From positions 32,491-96,490 of the forward strand of contig JAOAGQ010000038.1 in NCBI GenBank assembly GCA_026415675.1: DNA of 64,000 nucleotides, in the 5' to 3' direction. The stretch comes from Syntrophorhabdaceae bacterium (GTDB lineage: Bacteria > Desulfobacterota > Syntrophorhabdia > Syntrophorhabdales > Syntrophorhabdaceae). The translations under genes were made by a program, and so were the position numbers. The notes under the pieces were generated by a model. It saw only the letters and a list, made by a program, of their open reading frames with translations. It did not search any database and was not told where the DNA came from. Shown piece after piece: positions 43,869-54,334 of this stretch (position 1 is its first letter; each line of letters starts with the position of its first letter).

Positions 43869-45675
43869 TTTTACCCCTTGCTATTATTGCATCTATCTCC
43901 TGGCCATCGAGAACCTCCTTTTCCAGGAGGGCATTGGCGATCAAATGGAGGGAGGTGATATTCTCGTTGAGGATGTCTTTCGCCCTTTCATAACAACCTG
44001 TAATGATTCTCCGTAGTTCATCATCTATCTCTTGGGCGGTCTTTTCGCTGAAATCCCTGTGTCGGGCTATCTCTTTTCCGAGGAAGATATGTTCCTCGTC
44101 CTTCCCGAAATTAAGGGGTCCCAACCTTTCGCTCATACCCCATTCACACACCATCTTTCGGGCGATCTTCGTCGCCCTCTCTATGTCATTACCTGCCCCT
44201 GTTGTGGAGTGGTTTAACACCATCTCTTCAGCGACTCTACCCCCCAAAAGTATAGTGATGTTATCGAGGAGGTACTCTTTTGAATAGGTATGTCTCTCAT
44301 CGATGGGGAGCTGCTGGGTGATACCGAGGGCCCTTCCCCTTGGTATGATGGTAACTTTATGTATGGGGTCTGCATTGGGGAGCATCTTTGCCACAAGGGC
44401 ATGACCTGCCTCATGGTAGGCCGCATTCTTCCTCTCCCCGTAAGGTATGATCATGCTCCTTCTTTCAACCCCCATGAGAACCTTATCTTTTGCGTGTTCA
44501 AAATCATCCATGTCGATCTCTTTCTTATTCCTCCTCGCTGCAATGAGTGCCGCTTCATTGACAAGGTTTTCAAGGTCTGCCCCTGAGAAACCGGGGGTGC
44601 CCCTTGCTATGACAGAAAGGTCAACATCGTCTGCGAGAACCGTCTTCTTTGCATGGACCTTTAAAATCGCCTCTCTCCCTTTTACATCAGGGGTGGACAC
44701 AACGATCTGCCTGTCAAAACGACCAGGTCTTAAAAGGGCCGGATCAAGGACATCCGGTCTATTCGTTGCGGACATCACTATGACCCCTTCGTTAGACTCG
44801 AATCCATCCATCTCCACGAGGAGTTGGTTTAAGGTCTGCTCCCTCTCATCGTGGCCTCCTCCGAGACCGGCCCCCCTGTGTCTTCCGACGGCATCTATCT
44901 CATCAATAAAGATGATACAAGGGGCATGTTTCTTTCCCTGATTGAAGAGGTCCCGAACCCTTGAGGCCCCTACACCTACAAACATCTCTACAAAGTCAGA
45001 ACCACTTATGCTAAAAAAGGGAACATTCGCCTCCCCTGCAATGGCCCTGGCAAGGAGGGTCTTTCCTGTTCCCGGAGGGCCAACGAGGAGTACGCCCTTC
45101 GGTATCCTGCCCCCGAGTTTTGTAAACTTCTTGGGGTCTATGAGGAAATCTATGATCTCCTGCAACTCCTCCTTCGCCTCCTCCACCCCTGCCACATCCT
45201 GAAAGGTCACCTTGTTTTCCTTATTTGTAAAGAGACGGGCCCTGCTTTTGCCAAAGGCCATGGCCTTACCGCCCCCTGCCTGCATCTGCCTCATGAAGAA
45301 GATCCAGACCCCGATCAACAGTATCATGGGGAACCAGGAGATAAATATATTCTGCCAGAAACCGGTCTCTTCGTCGGGCTTTGCCTGAATCCTCACGTTG
45401 TTCTGTCGCAAAATCTTCATAAGCTCAGGGTCATCGGGGGCATAGCTCTTGAATTCCTTCCCATTTTTGAATGTCCCGTAGATGTTTCTGCCCTGTATCG
45501 TGACCGAGATGACGCTCCCTCCCTCTACAGCCTCGACGAAATCACTGAAAATCACAGATTCATAAGCCTTTTTAGGCTTATAATACATATTGAATATGAA
45601 GAGTCCCAGTAAAACGATAAAGAGCCATATGAAGATGTTTCTGTTTACCGAATTTGGGGCCGAACCTTTCTGCAT
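43852..45675 (-). CDS. ftsH: ATP-dependent zinc metalloprotease FtsH
   Basis: 607 residues: two membrane helices (about 13-32 and 111-130), AAA+ with Walker A GPPGTGKT (about 199-206), SRH region RPGRFDRQI, and the peptidase HEAGH (421-425) with a third zinc ligand further on. It removes damaged or regulatory membrane proteins. No ribosome-binding site stands at normal distance. Instead two mutually exclusive hairpins fill the 25 bases before the ATG. Confidence 0.97.
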   Translation of the reverse strand: MQKGSAPNSVNRNIFIWLFIVLLGLFIFNMYYKPKKAYESVIFSDFVEAVEGGSVISVTIQGRNIYGTFKNGKEFKSYAPDDPELMKILRQNNVRIQAKPDEETGFWQNIFISWFPMILLIGVWIFFMRQMQAGGGKAMAFGKSRARLFTNKENKVTFQDVAGVEEAKEELQEIIDFLIDPKKFTKLGGRIPKGVLLVGPPGTGKTLLARAIAGEANVPFFSISGSDFVEMFVGVGASRVRDLFNQGKKHAPCIIFIDEIDAVGRHRGAGLGGGHDEREQTLNQLLVEMDGFESNEGVIVMSATNRPDVLDPALLRPGRFDRQIVVSTPDVKGREAILKVHAKKTVLADDVDLSVIARGTPGFSGADLENLVNEAALIAARRNKKEIDMDDFEHAKDKVLMGVERRSMIIPYGERKNAAYHEAGHALVAKMLPNADPIHKVTIIPRGRALGITQQLPIDERHTYSKEYLLDNITILLGGRVAEEMVLNHSTTGAGNDIERATKIARKMVCEWGMSERLGPLNFGKDEEHIFLGKEIARHRDFSEKTAQEIDDELRRIITGCYERAKDILNENITSLHLIANALLEKEVLDGQEIDAIIARGKNGTAS

Positions 45676-45676
45676 G

Positions 45677-45699
45677 TTATGGTTTTTACCATAAAAACC
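45677..45699 (-). promoter_or_regulatory. overlapping alternative hairpins at the ftsH start
   Basis: On the minus strand GGTTTTT-ATGGT-AAAAACC (45699-45681) and TTATGGT-AAAA-ACCATAA (45694-45677) are each perfect seven-pair stems that share bases, so only one can form. The second ends one base before the start codon. This could switch translation of ftsH. Confidence 0.45.
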
Positions 45700-45744
45700 T
45701 TATATTATCAATCAAATAAACTCAAGTTGCCTTGAACTTACCTG

Positions 45745-48700
45745 CTATTTAAGAACATCTTTGATCTTTGCCGATAATTCCACCATATTGAATGGTTTCT
45801 GGATAAAGCCGTTGCACCCTTTTTCCATGATGCTTGTGGCCTGACTGTTCATGCTGTAACCGCTTGAGAGTATCACCTTGATGGACGGGTTGATCTCTTT
45901 GAGTTTTACGTAAGTCTCCTCCCCTGTCATACCAGGCATGATCATATCGAGGATAACGAGGGCTATATGGTCTCCCTCTTTCTTGTAAATCTCTATCGCC
46001 TCAAGGCCTCCCTTAGCACAGAGAACCTTATATCCCAGTGTTTTGAGCATCTCCTTTCCTACATCGAGGATCATCTCCTGATCGTCGATTAAGAGGATCA
46101 GTTCCTGCCCTTTCTGAATCTCAGCTACCTCCCTTCTTTCCTCGACAACGGCCTTATCCGATGCCTTAAGATAGATGTTGAATGTGCTTCCCTTCCCTTT
46201 CTCGCTGTAGACCGTAATTGCCCCTCCGTGGTTTTTTATAATGCCGTATACAGAGGCAAGGCCAAGCCCTGTGCCCCTTCCGAGCTCTTTTGTGGTAAAG
46301 AAAGGCTCGAATATCCTCTGCATTGTGGCCTCATCCATACCAACCCCTGTATCTGTAATGGAAATCTTTATGTATCTCCCTGGGGGTATGTTGTAAGGGG
46401 TCGGGGTGGATTCATCAAGGGTTATATTCTTCGTCTCTATGTACAGTGCTCCACCCCCTGGCATGGCCTGCCATGCATTCACAAAGAGGTTCAAAAACAC
46501 CTGCTCCATCTGTCCCCTATCAACATCTACAGGCCAGAGGTTATCCGCGAGTTTTTTGTATATGTTTATCTCCCTCTTTGTCCTTCCAAACATGTCCGCA
46601 GTTTTTACGAGAAGGCCGTTTATGTTCGTGGTCTTTACCTCGTATTTCCCCCCTCTTGCAAAGCCGAGTAGTTGCCTTGTAAGGTCAGCTCCACTTTGGA
46701 CCTGACTCTCTATGATCTTTAACCTCTCATAGTTTTTGTCGTGCTTATCCATCTCCATGAGCATAAGGGAGGTGTAGCCGAGGATCGTCATGAGGATATT
46801 GTTGAAATCGTGGGCTATGCCCCCTGCTAATGCCCCTATGGCCTCCATCTTCTGGGCCTGGAGCAACTGATTTTCCAGTGCCTTCTCCTTTGTGATATCC
46901 AGGATGGTACTTGTCGTGGCAGGTTTTCCCTCATACTCGATAACCCCTCCTAGGACCATCGCAGACAATACGGTGCCGTCTTTTTTTATCATCCTGAATT
47001 CGTAGGTCTCCGATTCCACCTCTCGGGCGAGACGTCTTTTCAGGCTTTCGGTGACCTTTTTTCTGTCATCGGGGTGTACAAAAGAAAGGGGGTCGATATA
47101 GTATATCTCTTCCATCGAATACCCCGTCATTTCACATAACCTTTTGTTTACAAATCTGAACTTATTATCCTGGATGATACAGAAGGCAACGAGGGAGTTG
47201 TCAACGACACTTCTATATTTTGCCTCCGATTCCCTCAATGCCCTCTCCTTTGATTTTAATTCCTGATATATCTGGGCGTTCGCGACTGCCCCTGCTATCT
47301 GGTTGGCAATCGCCTCGGTCAATCTCAGGTCATCATAGGTGAATGCCCCGCTTCTCTTTGCCTTTATATTGAGGAGCCCTATCACCCTATCCCTGTATAT
47401 AAGGGGGGCGTTCATCCTCGATCTTACCCCTGCATCGAAATCCCTAAGGAGGGTAGGATACGTACGGGCAATCTCTTCTCTGTCTTCCATATCGAGGATG
47501 AATCCTGCCTTCTCCCTGTATATCTTCTCCGCAACGGTTCCCTGTAAAGGGAAGACATCCCCTTTATCCCGATCTTCTACGGTAATCCCCCAGCTATACC
47601 CGATCCTTACGATATGTTTTTCACCATCTATTAAGGCAATGGTTATTCCGTCTACAGGGACCAGCTTTGCCACCTCCTTCGCAAATTGTTCCAGTATCTC
47701 ATCGAGGTCAAGGGTTGAACTCACGATAAGGCCTATTCTTGCCATGGTGGAACTCTCCCTGGAGAGCCTCAATGCCTCCTCCTCTACCTTTTTCCTTTCC
47801 GTAATATCTTTTATGCTTGAACGATGTCCCAGGGGAAGGCCCTTTGAATCGAAAATGGGTTGATAGGAGAGGGAAACCCATTTTATGCTTCCATCCTTGC
47901 ACATGATCCTAAACTCTATGTCCCTTCCCGACCCTCCCTGTAAAGCGGCCTTAAAATGCCTGGCCATCCTCTCTCTGTCTTCATCTATAATTAGAGGTTG
48001 GGGTGTTTCATCGGCAAGTTTCTTATATTCCTCTACGGTATATCCGGTTATCCTTTCAACCCCGGGGTTTATCCATATAATCTTTCCTTCGGGATCTACC
48101 CAGTTTTCCCAGCCATAGGTATAATCCGCTATAGCCCTAAACCTCTCCTCGTTTAATCTCAATGCCTCCTCTATCCTTAACCTCTCCGCCATCTCATCCT
48201 TTAATGACTCGTTTATCCTTGCAAGCTCCGCGTTCTTCTCCTCAATTTTATTAAAATTCTTCTCCAGCGTTCCTGTGATCTCTTTAAAGTTTTCTATCAG
48301 GGAGTCGATTTCAAATATGGGAGAGCTTGGCCACCTTACGTTGTCGGCCCCTGATAGCCAACTTGACGTGGCATCGAGAAGACCGGCTAAAGGCCTTGTA
48401 AGGGTGTGGCTGAAAATAAAGGATAGTACAAGGGCAATGACTATAAAAAAGGCCATGAAGAGGAGATTCTTTATGTAGAGCGTATAGAGACTATGCTGGA
48501 GGGGTGATATGGGGGCCTCAACGATGATTTTCCAGGACAGAGGGGAAGGGATTATCACCTCTTTAATATAAAATGAGTTTTTCCACCTTGTTAAGGTGGG
48601 TAATTTCCCATCTTCAGGTTGCCAGATTCTGATTTCGTTCTTTAAAGGGGTAACCTTACCTTTTTTCTTTAATGCCCATAAATCCATAATCCTTAAGCCG

Positions 48701-49839
48701 TCTTCTGTAGTGGCGATAACCCTTTGTTTGTTATCAAGTAAAGTGTAATTCAAGGCACGTTCAGTCCGAAAAGACCGAAGCATATCATCCATCTTTTTGA
48801 GGTTGAGGGCAGCGGTACTTACCCCCATAAACCTGTCCCCTTTCATAACAGGGTATGATACCTGGATTATGGGCTGAAAGATGGCCGTCTTTCCGATAAA
48901 CACCTCTGATACGTGGATACTTTTTGTTTCCTTTACCGCCTGGAACCATTCCCGCCAGGAAAAATCAAGGCCTATATTTGAGGCTCCCCTGGTATTAAAG
49001 GGGGGATCGAAGGCTATAGAGATCCCCCTTGCATCCTCCACATGAAGGGAGACGAGGCCCTCTGAAGTACCTCTTAAGATTTCCGCCGTTCTCTGGAGGC
49101 GGGGGGAGGGTCTCATGGGGGAATCAGAGGCAATAAGGGCAAAAATCTCGACCACCTTCATTTGCCCGTTAAACCAGTTGAGTATTTTTGACTGTGCGTA
49201 ATCCGCCGTAGTATTAAGATGATCTATAAGCTCCTCCTCCATCATCCTCTTTTCGTGGTTTATCTGTATAGCGGTGAAAAAGAGGGTAGGGAAGAGCACC
49301 ATAATCATGAGGAGATTGAATATGGATTGTCTAAATAGAATCCTCCTCTCCATCGCCTTTTCTTTGATGAGTCTTCCGAAGTCTATGTAGGAGATCGCAA
49401 GGCTTGCGATCGTTGCATTGAACACACCGTTTATCGATTGCTTGAGCATTATAAAGGATGTGGTCGTCCTGCCCATATTCATGATTACTCCGTGCTCAAT
49501 CAGAACAAACCAGATGCCGAAGAGGATCCAGAAGAGCCCGTCCATCAGTATAAAATTACGCCTGCCCTTCTTCATGAATATGGCTATAAATACGGTTTCG
49601 CTTAAAAAGTTAAAAAAACCGTAAGGGTGCCCCCACAGAAAATAGGTATAGCCGTGGCCTATTATAGCCCCGATGATACCCCATATAGGTCCGTAAAGAT
49701 AAAGGAGGATGAAGACAAAGATGCTCCCGAACAGAAAATCGGCACCGAAAAAAAGGGGTATACTGAAATAGTTTCCAAAAAAAGAGGCAAGGATGAGTAA
49801 AAGAGGTACGACAAAAGGCTGAAATTTATCTCTTTTCAC
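45745..49839 (-). CDS. large hybrid sensor histidine kinase
   Basis: 1364 residues with a GTG start behind AAAGGAG. Five or six N-terminal helices form a MASE-like membrane sensor (about 10-165). Then come a further helix, a periplasmic Cache-like domain (about 205-445), a helix, a HAMP-like linker, PAS (about 570-690), GAF (about 705-860), PAS (about 870-990), HisKA with [12 protein letters not shown] (about 1015), HATPase with [13 protein letters not shown], and a receiver with [12 protein letters not shown] (about 1295). It is divergent from pstS but is not a PhoR relative. The combination of two membrane sensors and a GAF points to several signals; the output partner is unknown. Confidence 0.92.
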   Translation of the reverse strand: MKRDKFQPFVVPLLLILASFFGNYFSIPLFFGADFLFGSIFVFILLYLYGPIWGIIGAIIGHGYTYFLWGHPYGFFNFLSETVFIAIFMKKGRRNFILMDGLFWILFGIWFVLIEHGVIMNMGRTTTSFIMLKQSINGVFNATIASLAISYIDFGRLIKEKAMERRILFRQSIFNLLMIMVLFPTLFFTAIQINHEKRMMEEELIDHLNTTADYAQSKILNWFNGQMKVVEIFALIASDSPMRPSPRLQRTAEILRGTSEGLVSLHVEDARGISIAFDPPFNTRGASNIGLDFSWREWFQAVKETKSIHVSEVFIGKTAIFQPIIQVSYPVMKGDRFMGVSTAALNLKKMDDMLRSFRTERALNYTLLDNKQRVIATTEDGLRIMDLWALKKKGKVTPLKNEIRIWQPEDGKLPTLTRWKNSFYIKEVIIPSPLSWKIIVEAPISPLQHSLYTLYIKNLLFMAFFIVIALVLSFIFSHTLTRPLAGLLDATSSWLSGADNVRWPSSPIFEIDSLIENFKEITGTLEKNFNKIEEKNAELARINESLKDEMAERLRIEEALRLNEERFRAIADYTYGWENWVDPEGKIIWINPGVERITGYTVEEYKKLADETPQPLIIDEDRERMARHFKAALQGGSGRDIEFRIMCKDGSIKWVSLSYQPIFDSKGLPLGHRSSIKDITERKKVEEEALRLSRESSTMARIGLIVSSTLDLDEILEQFAKEVAKLVPVDGITIALIDGEKHIVRIGYSWGITVEDRDKGDVFPLQGTVAEKIYREKAGFILDMEDREEIARTYPTLLRDFDAGVRSRMNAPLIYRDRVIGLLNIKAKRSGAFTYDDLRLTEAIANQIAGAVANAQIYQELKSKERALRESEAKYRSVVDNSLVAFCIIQDNKFRFVNKRLCEMTGYSMEEIYYIDPLSFVHPDDRKKVTESLKRRLAREVESETYEFRMIKKDGTVLSAMVLGGVIEYEGKPATTSTILDITKEKALENQLLQAQKMEAIGALAGGIAHDFNNILMTILGYTSLMLMEMDKHDKNYERLKIIESQVQSGADLTRQLLGFARGGKYEVKTTNINGLLVKTADMFGRTKREINIYKKLADNLWPVDVDRGQMEQVFLNLFVNAWQAMPGGGALYIETKNITLDESTPTPYNIPPGRYIKISITDTGVGMDEATMQRIFEPFFTTKELGRGTGLGLASVYGIIKNHGGAITVYSEKGKGSTFNIYLKASDKAVVEERREVAEIQKGQELILLIDDQEMILDVGKEMLKTLGYKVLCAKGGLEAIEIYKKEGDHIALVILDMIMPGMTGEETYVKLKEINPSIKVILSSGYSMNSQATSIMEKGCNGFIQKPFNMVELSAKIKDVLK

Positions 49840-49970
49840 AAAGGTCTCCTTTAACTACATTAGTATTATCGCCTATATAAGGACCTTTTTAAATAAAAAT
49901 ATGGATTTTATAGTTTTTTCGTGAACGGCATCTCCCCCATCAAAAACTGTTATATTTGGGTTATAAAAAA

Positions 49971-50009
49971 TTAACCAAAAATTAACACAATCTTTATCCT
50001 CCCCTAACA
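49971..50009 (+). promoter_or_regulatory. Pho-box-like direct repeats before pstS
   Basis: TTAACC (49971), TTAACA (49982), TTTATC (49993) and CTAACA (50004) start exactly 11 bases apart. This is the arrangement of the Bacillus PhoP box (TTAACA repeats, 11-base period) and of PhoB direct repeats in general. PhoB is encoded nearby at 56059. The rest of the 213-base spacer holds no other clear element. Confidence 0.65.
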
Positions 50010-50052
50010 TAAAACGATTAAATTTATATCAAAAACTGTAAGGAGGCAACGT

Positions 50053-51099
50053 ATGGGTTTTACTAAAGAAAATAGGATAAAAATTGGGTCAAATAAGGGC
50101 TTTGATCTTTTTCTACTCTTTTCCATGCTCGCCCTTTACTCTTTTCTTATCTTCTCTGTCCATGCCGCGGAGAGGGTCATCATAAAGGCAGATGGGTCGA
50201 GTACCGTATACCCCATATCAGAGGCGGTAGCAGAGGAATTCCAGAAAGCAAAAAAGGGAGCGGTGAATGTAACGATAGGCATATCAGGTACGGGGGGGGG
50301 ATTCAAAAAGTTCTGCCGGGGGGAGACGGATATTTCAAATGCATCGAGACCCATTTTAAAGAACGAGATAGAACAATGCGAACAAAATCGTGTAGAGTTT
50401 ATAGAACTCCCCATTGCGTATGATGGCCTTGCCGTTATGGTCAATCCAAAAAACAACTGGGTTGATAAACTCACCGTTGAGGAGCTAAAAAAGATATGGG
50501 CCCCGGAAAGTCAGGGGAAGATAACGAGATGGAATCAGATAAGAACAGGCTGGCCCCAGTCTACAATGAGACTTTTTGGACCCGGGGTTGATTCGGGTAC
50601 CTTTGACTACTTCACAGAGGCTATCGTCGGTAAAGCAAAGGCATCGAGGGGAGACTACACATCGAGTGAAGATGACAATGTGCTTGTTCAAGGTATAGCC
50701 GGGGATATAAATGCCCTCGGTTATTTCGGCCTTGCCTACTACGAGGAGAATAAAGACAGGTTGAAACTTGTCCCCATCGTCAATCCAAAAACAGGAAAAG
50801 CGGTTCTCCCATCAATGGAAACGGTGATGAACAACTCATATCAGCCACTCTCAAGGCCCCTATTCATCTATATAAACAAGAAATCCCTGGATAAAAAAGA
50901 GGTATACGAATTCGTTGACTTCTATCTTAAAAATGGCAAAAAACTCGTAAGAGAGGCGAGATACATCCCTCTCCCTGACAGCGCATACAGACTTGCAGAG
51001 GAGAGGTTTAGAAGCAAAAAGACGAAGAGCGTCTTTGCCGGAGAACCAGAAGTCGGGCTCAGCGTAGAAGAACTGTTAAAAAGAGAGCAGAAAAAGTAA
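50053..51099 (+). CDS. pstS: phosphate-binding protein of the Pst transporter
   Basis: A 348-residue periplasmic protein with an N-terminal hydrophobic segment (about 19-35, [18 protein letters not shown]). [39 protein letters not shown] and [12 protein letters not shown] are the three phosphate-contact regions. It captures phosphate for PstCAB. AGGAGG lies six bases before the ATG. It is the first gene of pstSCAB-phoU. Confidence 0.96.
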   Translation: MGFTKENRIKIGSNKGFDLFLLFSMLALYSFLIFSVHAAERVIIKADGSSTVYPISEAVAEEFQKAKKGAVNVTIGISGTGGGFKKFCRGETDISNASRPILKNEIEQCEQNRVEFIELPIAYDGLAVMVNPKNNWVDKLTVEELKKIWAPESQGKITRWNQIRTGWPQSTMRLFGPGVDSGTFDYFTEAIVGKAKASRGDYTSSEDDNVLVQGIAGDINALGYFGLAYYEENKDRLKLVPIVNPKTGKAVLPSMETVMNNSYQPLSRPLFIYINKKSLDKKEVYEFVDFYLKNGKKLVREARYIPLPDSAYRLAEERFRSKKTKSVFAGEPEVGLSVEELLKREQKK

Positions 51100-51104
51100 A
51101 GACT

Positions 51105-51989
51105 ATGGAGGCAACAAAGGCAAAAGAAAAGATCATCGAGGCAGGGCTTTTAATAGCCTCTGCCTCTTCTATACTCACAACAGCAGGGATTATCTTTGTC
51201 CTTTTTTACGAATCCTTCCCCTTTTTTAAACATACGTCTTTTTTTGAATTTATAACGGAAAAACAGTGGACACCCCTTTTCGCGGACAGAAGACTCGGCA
51301 TTCTCCCCCTCGTGGCAGGCACACTCCTTACAACCTTGATTGCCACAATCATAGCAATACCTGTAGGTTTAATCGTGGCCATATATTTGAGTGAATACGC
51401 CCCCTCGAGGTTAAAAGAGATACTAAAACCTATCCTCGAACTCCTCGCTGCCGTTCCAACTGTTGTATACGGGTATTTTGCCCTCCTCTTTTTGACCCCT
51501 TTACTACAGAGTTTCTTTCCCGATATTTCAGGTTTTAATGCATTAAGCCCCGGTATTGTAATGGGCATCATGATAATCCCGTATATAAGCTCCTTGAGCG
51601 AGGATTCGATGAAGGCAGTACCGATGGCGTTAAAGGAAGCATCCTATGCCCTTGGAGCAACAAGATTCCAGACCTCAATAAGGGTTGTGATACCTGCCGC
51701 TTTCTCCGGAGTCGCTTCCTCTTTTCTCCTCGGGATATCGAGGGCCATGGGGGAGACCATGGTCGTGGCAATAGCCGCAGGTATGATGCCGAACCTGACC
51801 GCAAACCCTTTCGAACCGGTTCAGACATTAACATCATATATAGTACAGGTGAGCTTAGGGGATGTCCCCCACGGGACGTTCGAATATAGTACCGTATTTG
51901 CCGTAGGGGTTGTCCTCTTCTTCATGACCCTTATCTTTAACATTCTGAGCTTCTTTCTGAGAAAAGGCATAAGGGAAGGTGTACGATGA
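51105..51989 (+). CDS. pstC: phosphate ABC transporter permease PstC
   Basis: A 294-residue permease with six helices. [21 protein letters not shown] is the EAA loop that meets the ATPase PstB. It begins six bases after the pstS stop and overlaps pstA by four bases. Confidence 0.95.
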   Translation: MEATKAKEKIIEAGLLIASASSILTTAGIIFVLFYESFPFFKHTSFFEFITEKQWTPLFADRRLGILPLVAGTLLTTLIATIIAIPVGLIVAIYLSEYAPSRLKEILKPILELLAAVPTVVYGYFALLFLTPLLQSFFPDISGFNALSPGIVMGIMIIPYISSLSEDSMKAVPMALKEASYALGATRFQTSIRVVIPAAFSGVASSFLLGISRAMGETMVVAIAAGMMPNLTANPFEPVQTLTSYIVQVSLGDVPHGTFEYSTVFAVGVVLFFMTLIFNILSFFLRKGIREGVR

Positions 51990-52894
51990 ACAGGGAAGAT
52001 TTAAAGATTTATACCGCCCGATACATAGACCATGCTTTTGCAATCACAGGTCTTCTGTGTTGTCTTGCAAGCCTCGGGATTATCGCCGTTTTGTTTTTTG
52101 ACCTTGTCCTCGATGGATTACCCCGAATAACCTCAACTTTTTTCTTCTCTTTTCCATCAAGGATTCCCGAGAAGGCCGGGATACTATCCGCTTGGGTGGG
52201 CTCTGTTATTGTTATTGTTGTAACCGCTTTATTTTCCATCCCCATCGGGGTAGCCACAGGCATATACCTTGAGGAGTACGGAAAGAAAAACTGGATAACG
52301 GATATAATCGAGATCAACATCTCCAATCTCGCAGGGGTCCCATCGATAATATATGGCCTACTGAGCCTATCTCTCTTTGTATACCTATTAAAGTTCGGTG
52401 AAAGCATTCTGACAGGGGGTCTGACCCTCGGTTTACTCATACTACCGATTGTGATAACCGCAACAAGGGAGTCGATAAGAACGATCCCCCAATCGATCAG
52501 GGAAGCCTCTTATGCCCTCGGTGCAACAAAATGGCAGACCATAAGATGGCATATCATCCCTTACTCAACGGGGGGTATTTTAACAGGCATAATAATAGGC
52601 TTAAGCAGGGCCATCGGGGAGACGGCACCCCTTATAACGATCGGTGCCCTTACCTTTATTGCGTTTCTCCCCTCATCACCGATCCAGCCTTCTTTTCCGT
52701 TTATTTCATTCGGCTGGCTTTTCGATGCCTTTACCGTTATGCCCGTTCAGATATTCAACTGGATTTCAAGACCCCAGAAAGGCTTCCATATAAATGCAGC
52801 CGCTGCCTCTTCCGTGCTTCTTGTGATGACGCTGCTCCTCAATGGTATTGCAATATACATCAGGTACAGATTCAGAAGGAGGATAAGATGGTAG
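51986..52894 (+). CDS. pstA: phosphate ABC transporter permease PstA
   Basis: A 302-residue six-helix permease with EAA loop [20 protein letters not shown] and [15 protein letters not shown]. It forms the channel with PstC. The start overlaps pstC (ATGA), and its last bases overlap pstB. Confidence 0.95.
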   Translation: MNREDLKIYTARYIDHAFAITGLLCCLASLGIIAVLFFDLVLDGLPRITSTFFFSFPSRIPEKAGILSAWVGSVIVIVVTALFSIPIGVATGIYLEEYGKKNWITDIIEINISNLAGVPSIIYGLLSLSLFVYLLKFGESILTGGLTLGLLILPIVITATRESIRTIPQSIREASYALGATKWQTIRWHIIPYSTGGILTGIIIGLSRAIGETAPLITIGALTFIAFLPSSPIQPSFPFISFGWLFDAFTVMPVQIFNWISRPQKGFHINAAAASSVLLVMTLLLNGIAIYIRYRFRRRIRW

Positions 52895-53655
52895 ACAAGA
52901 TCAAGGCAGAGGTGAGGAGATTAAACTTCTGGTACGGGGACAATCATGTTCTCAAAAACAATAACCTTATCGTTGCGGAAAAAATGGTCACAGCCCTTGT
53001 GGGTCCATCCGGTTGCGGAAAAACTACCCTTCTCCGCTCTTTCAACAGGATGCACGAACTCTATCCGAATACAAAGTCCGAAGGGGAGATCCTCATCTAT
53101 CCCGATTCCATAAACATACTCTCAAAGGAGATAGATGCGATAAAGATAAGGATGCGTATAGGCATGGTCTTTCAGAAGCCAAACCCCTTTCCTAAAAGCA
53201 TCTACGAAAACGTGATCTATGGCTTAAGGATAAAAGGAAATAGCAAAAAGAGCTATCTCGACGAAATAGTAGAAGAGTCCCTTAAAAAGGCGGCACTCTT
53301 CGATGAGGTGAAAGATAAACTCCATAAATCCGCCTATGACCTCTCGGGAGGTCAACAGCAGAGGCTCTGTATAGCAAGGGCCCTTGCAACGGGTCCAGAA
53401 CTCCTTCTCTTCGATGAACCCACCTCGGCCCTCGATCCCATTGCAACGGCAAGGATAGAGGAGCTTATCGCAAGCCTAAAAAAAGAGATCACGATCCTCA
53501 TCGTAACCCATAACATGCAGCAGGCGGCAAGGGTTTCCGATTACACGGCATTTATGTATCTCGGGGAGATTATAGAGTTCGGAACAACAAATAAAATCTT
53601 TACGAACCCATCGGAGAGATTGACGGAAGAATATCTCACAGGAAGATTTGGATAA
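52888..53655 (+). CDS. pstB: phosphate ABC transporter ATPase PstB
   Basis: 255 residues, starting at the ATG of [17 protein letters not shown] after AGGAGG; the frame is open far upstream inside pstA, but that part is only a shadow. Walker A is GPSGCGKTT, the signature [15 protein letters not shown] and Walker [14 protein letters not shown]. It powers phosphate import and also takes part in signalling to PhoR. Confidence 0.97.
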   Translation: MVDKIKAEVRRLNFWYGDNHVLKNNNLIVAEKMVTALVGPSGCGKTTLLRSFNRMHELYPNTKSEGEILIYPDSINILSKEIDAIKIRMRIGMVFQKPNPFPKSIYENVIYGLRIKGNSKKSYLDEIVEESLKKAALFDEVKDKLHKSAYDLSGGQQQRLCIARALATGPELLLFDEPTSALDPIATARIEELIASLKKEITILIVTHNMQQAARVSDYTAFMYLGEIIEFGTTNKIFTNPSERLTEEYLTGRFG

Positions 53656-53672
53656 AGATTACGGAGGATTAA

Positions 53673-54332
53673 ATGCTTCAGGAGAAACTCGAGGTTTTAA
53701 GAACGGAAATGGTCAAATACGGTTTACTCGTCGAAGAGATGATAAAAAAAAGCATAAGAGGTCTTCTGGAAAGAGAGATATCCCTTTTAAATGAGGTAAT
53801 AGAGAAGGATGAACCTGAAGTGAACAAAAAAGAGATCTCGGTGGACTATCTATGTATTACGGCCATAGCCCAGTTTCAGCCTGTAGCAGGGGATTTAAGG
53901 AGAATACTTATGGCCTACAGGATGAATGCGGACTTTGAAAGGATAGCTGACCATGCGGTAAATATATCGAGAAATGCGATCTACCTCATAGATAAACCCC
54001 CGATAAAACCTCTCATTGACATACCGAGAATGGCCCAGGCTGCCTCGTGGATGTTAAAGGGGAGTATTGATGCGTATATAAAAGAGGACGTCGAACTGGC
54101 AGGTAAGGTGTGTGAGAGGGACGACGAGGTGGATGCCCTGATGTTGCAGATATTAAGGGAATTGATCACCTATATGAGTTCAGATCCAAAGACCATAGAA
54201 AGGGCGATCCGACTTTTGACCATAGCGAGGAATCTCGAAAGGGTTGCCGATTTAACAACAAATCTTTCAGAGGACGTAATCTTTATGGTGGAAGGAAGGG
54301 TGGTAAAACATAGAAAAGATTTGGGTATGTAG
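53673..54332 (+). CDS. phoU: phosphate signalling regulator PhoU
   Basis: A 219-residue helical protein with two PhoU repeats; the metal-binding motif is seen as ADFERIADHAVNISRN-type and NLERVADLTTNLSEDV. It links PstB activity to PhoR and represses the regulon when phosphate is ample. It ends two bases from the phoR stop on the other strand, without a clear terminator. Confidence 0.95.
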   Translation: MLQEKLEVLRTEMVKYGLLVEEMIKKSIRGLLEREISLLNEVIEKDEPEVNKKEISVDYLCITAIAQFQPVAGDLRRILMAYRMNADFERIADHAVNISRNAIYLIDKPPIKPLIDIPRMAQAASWMLKGSIDAYIKEDVELAGKVCERDDEVDALMLQILRELITYMSSDPKTIERAIRLLTIARNLERVADLTTNLSEDVIFMVEGRVVKHRKDLGM

Positions 54333-54334
54333 GT

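Noticed and set aside
52531..52887. In-frame upstream extension of pstB
   Set aside because: It lies wholly inside pstA. The PstB family begins at the ATG at 52888, which follows AGGAGG.
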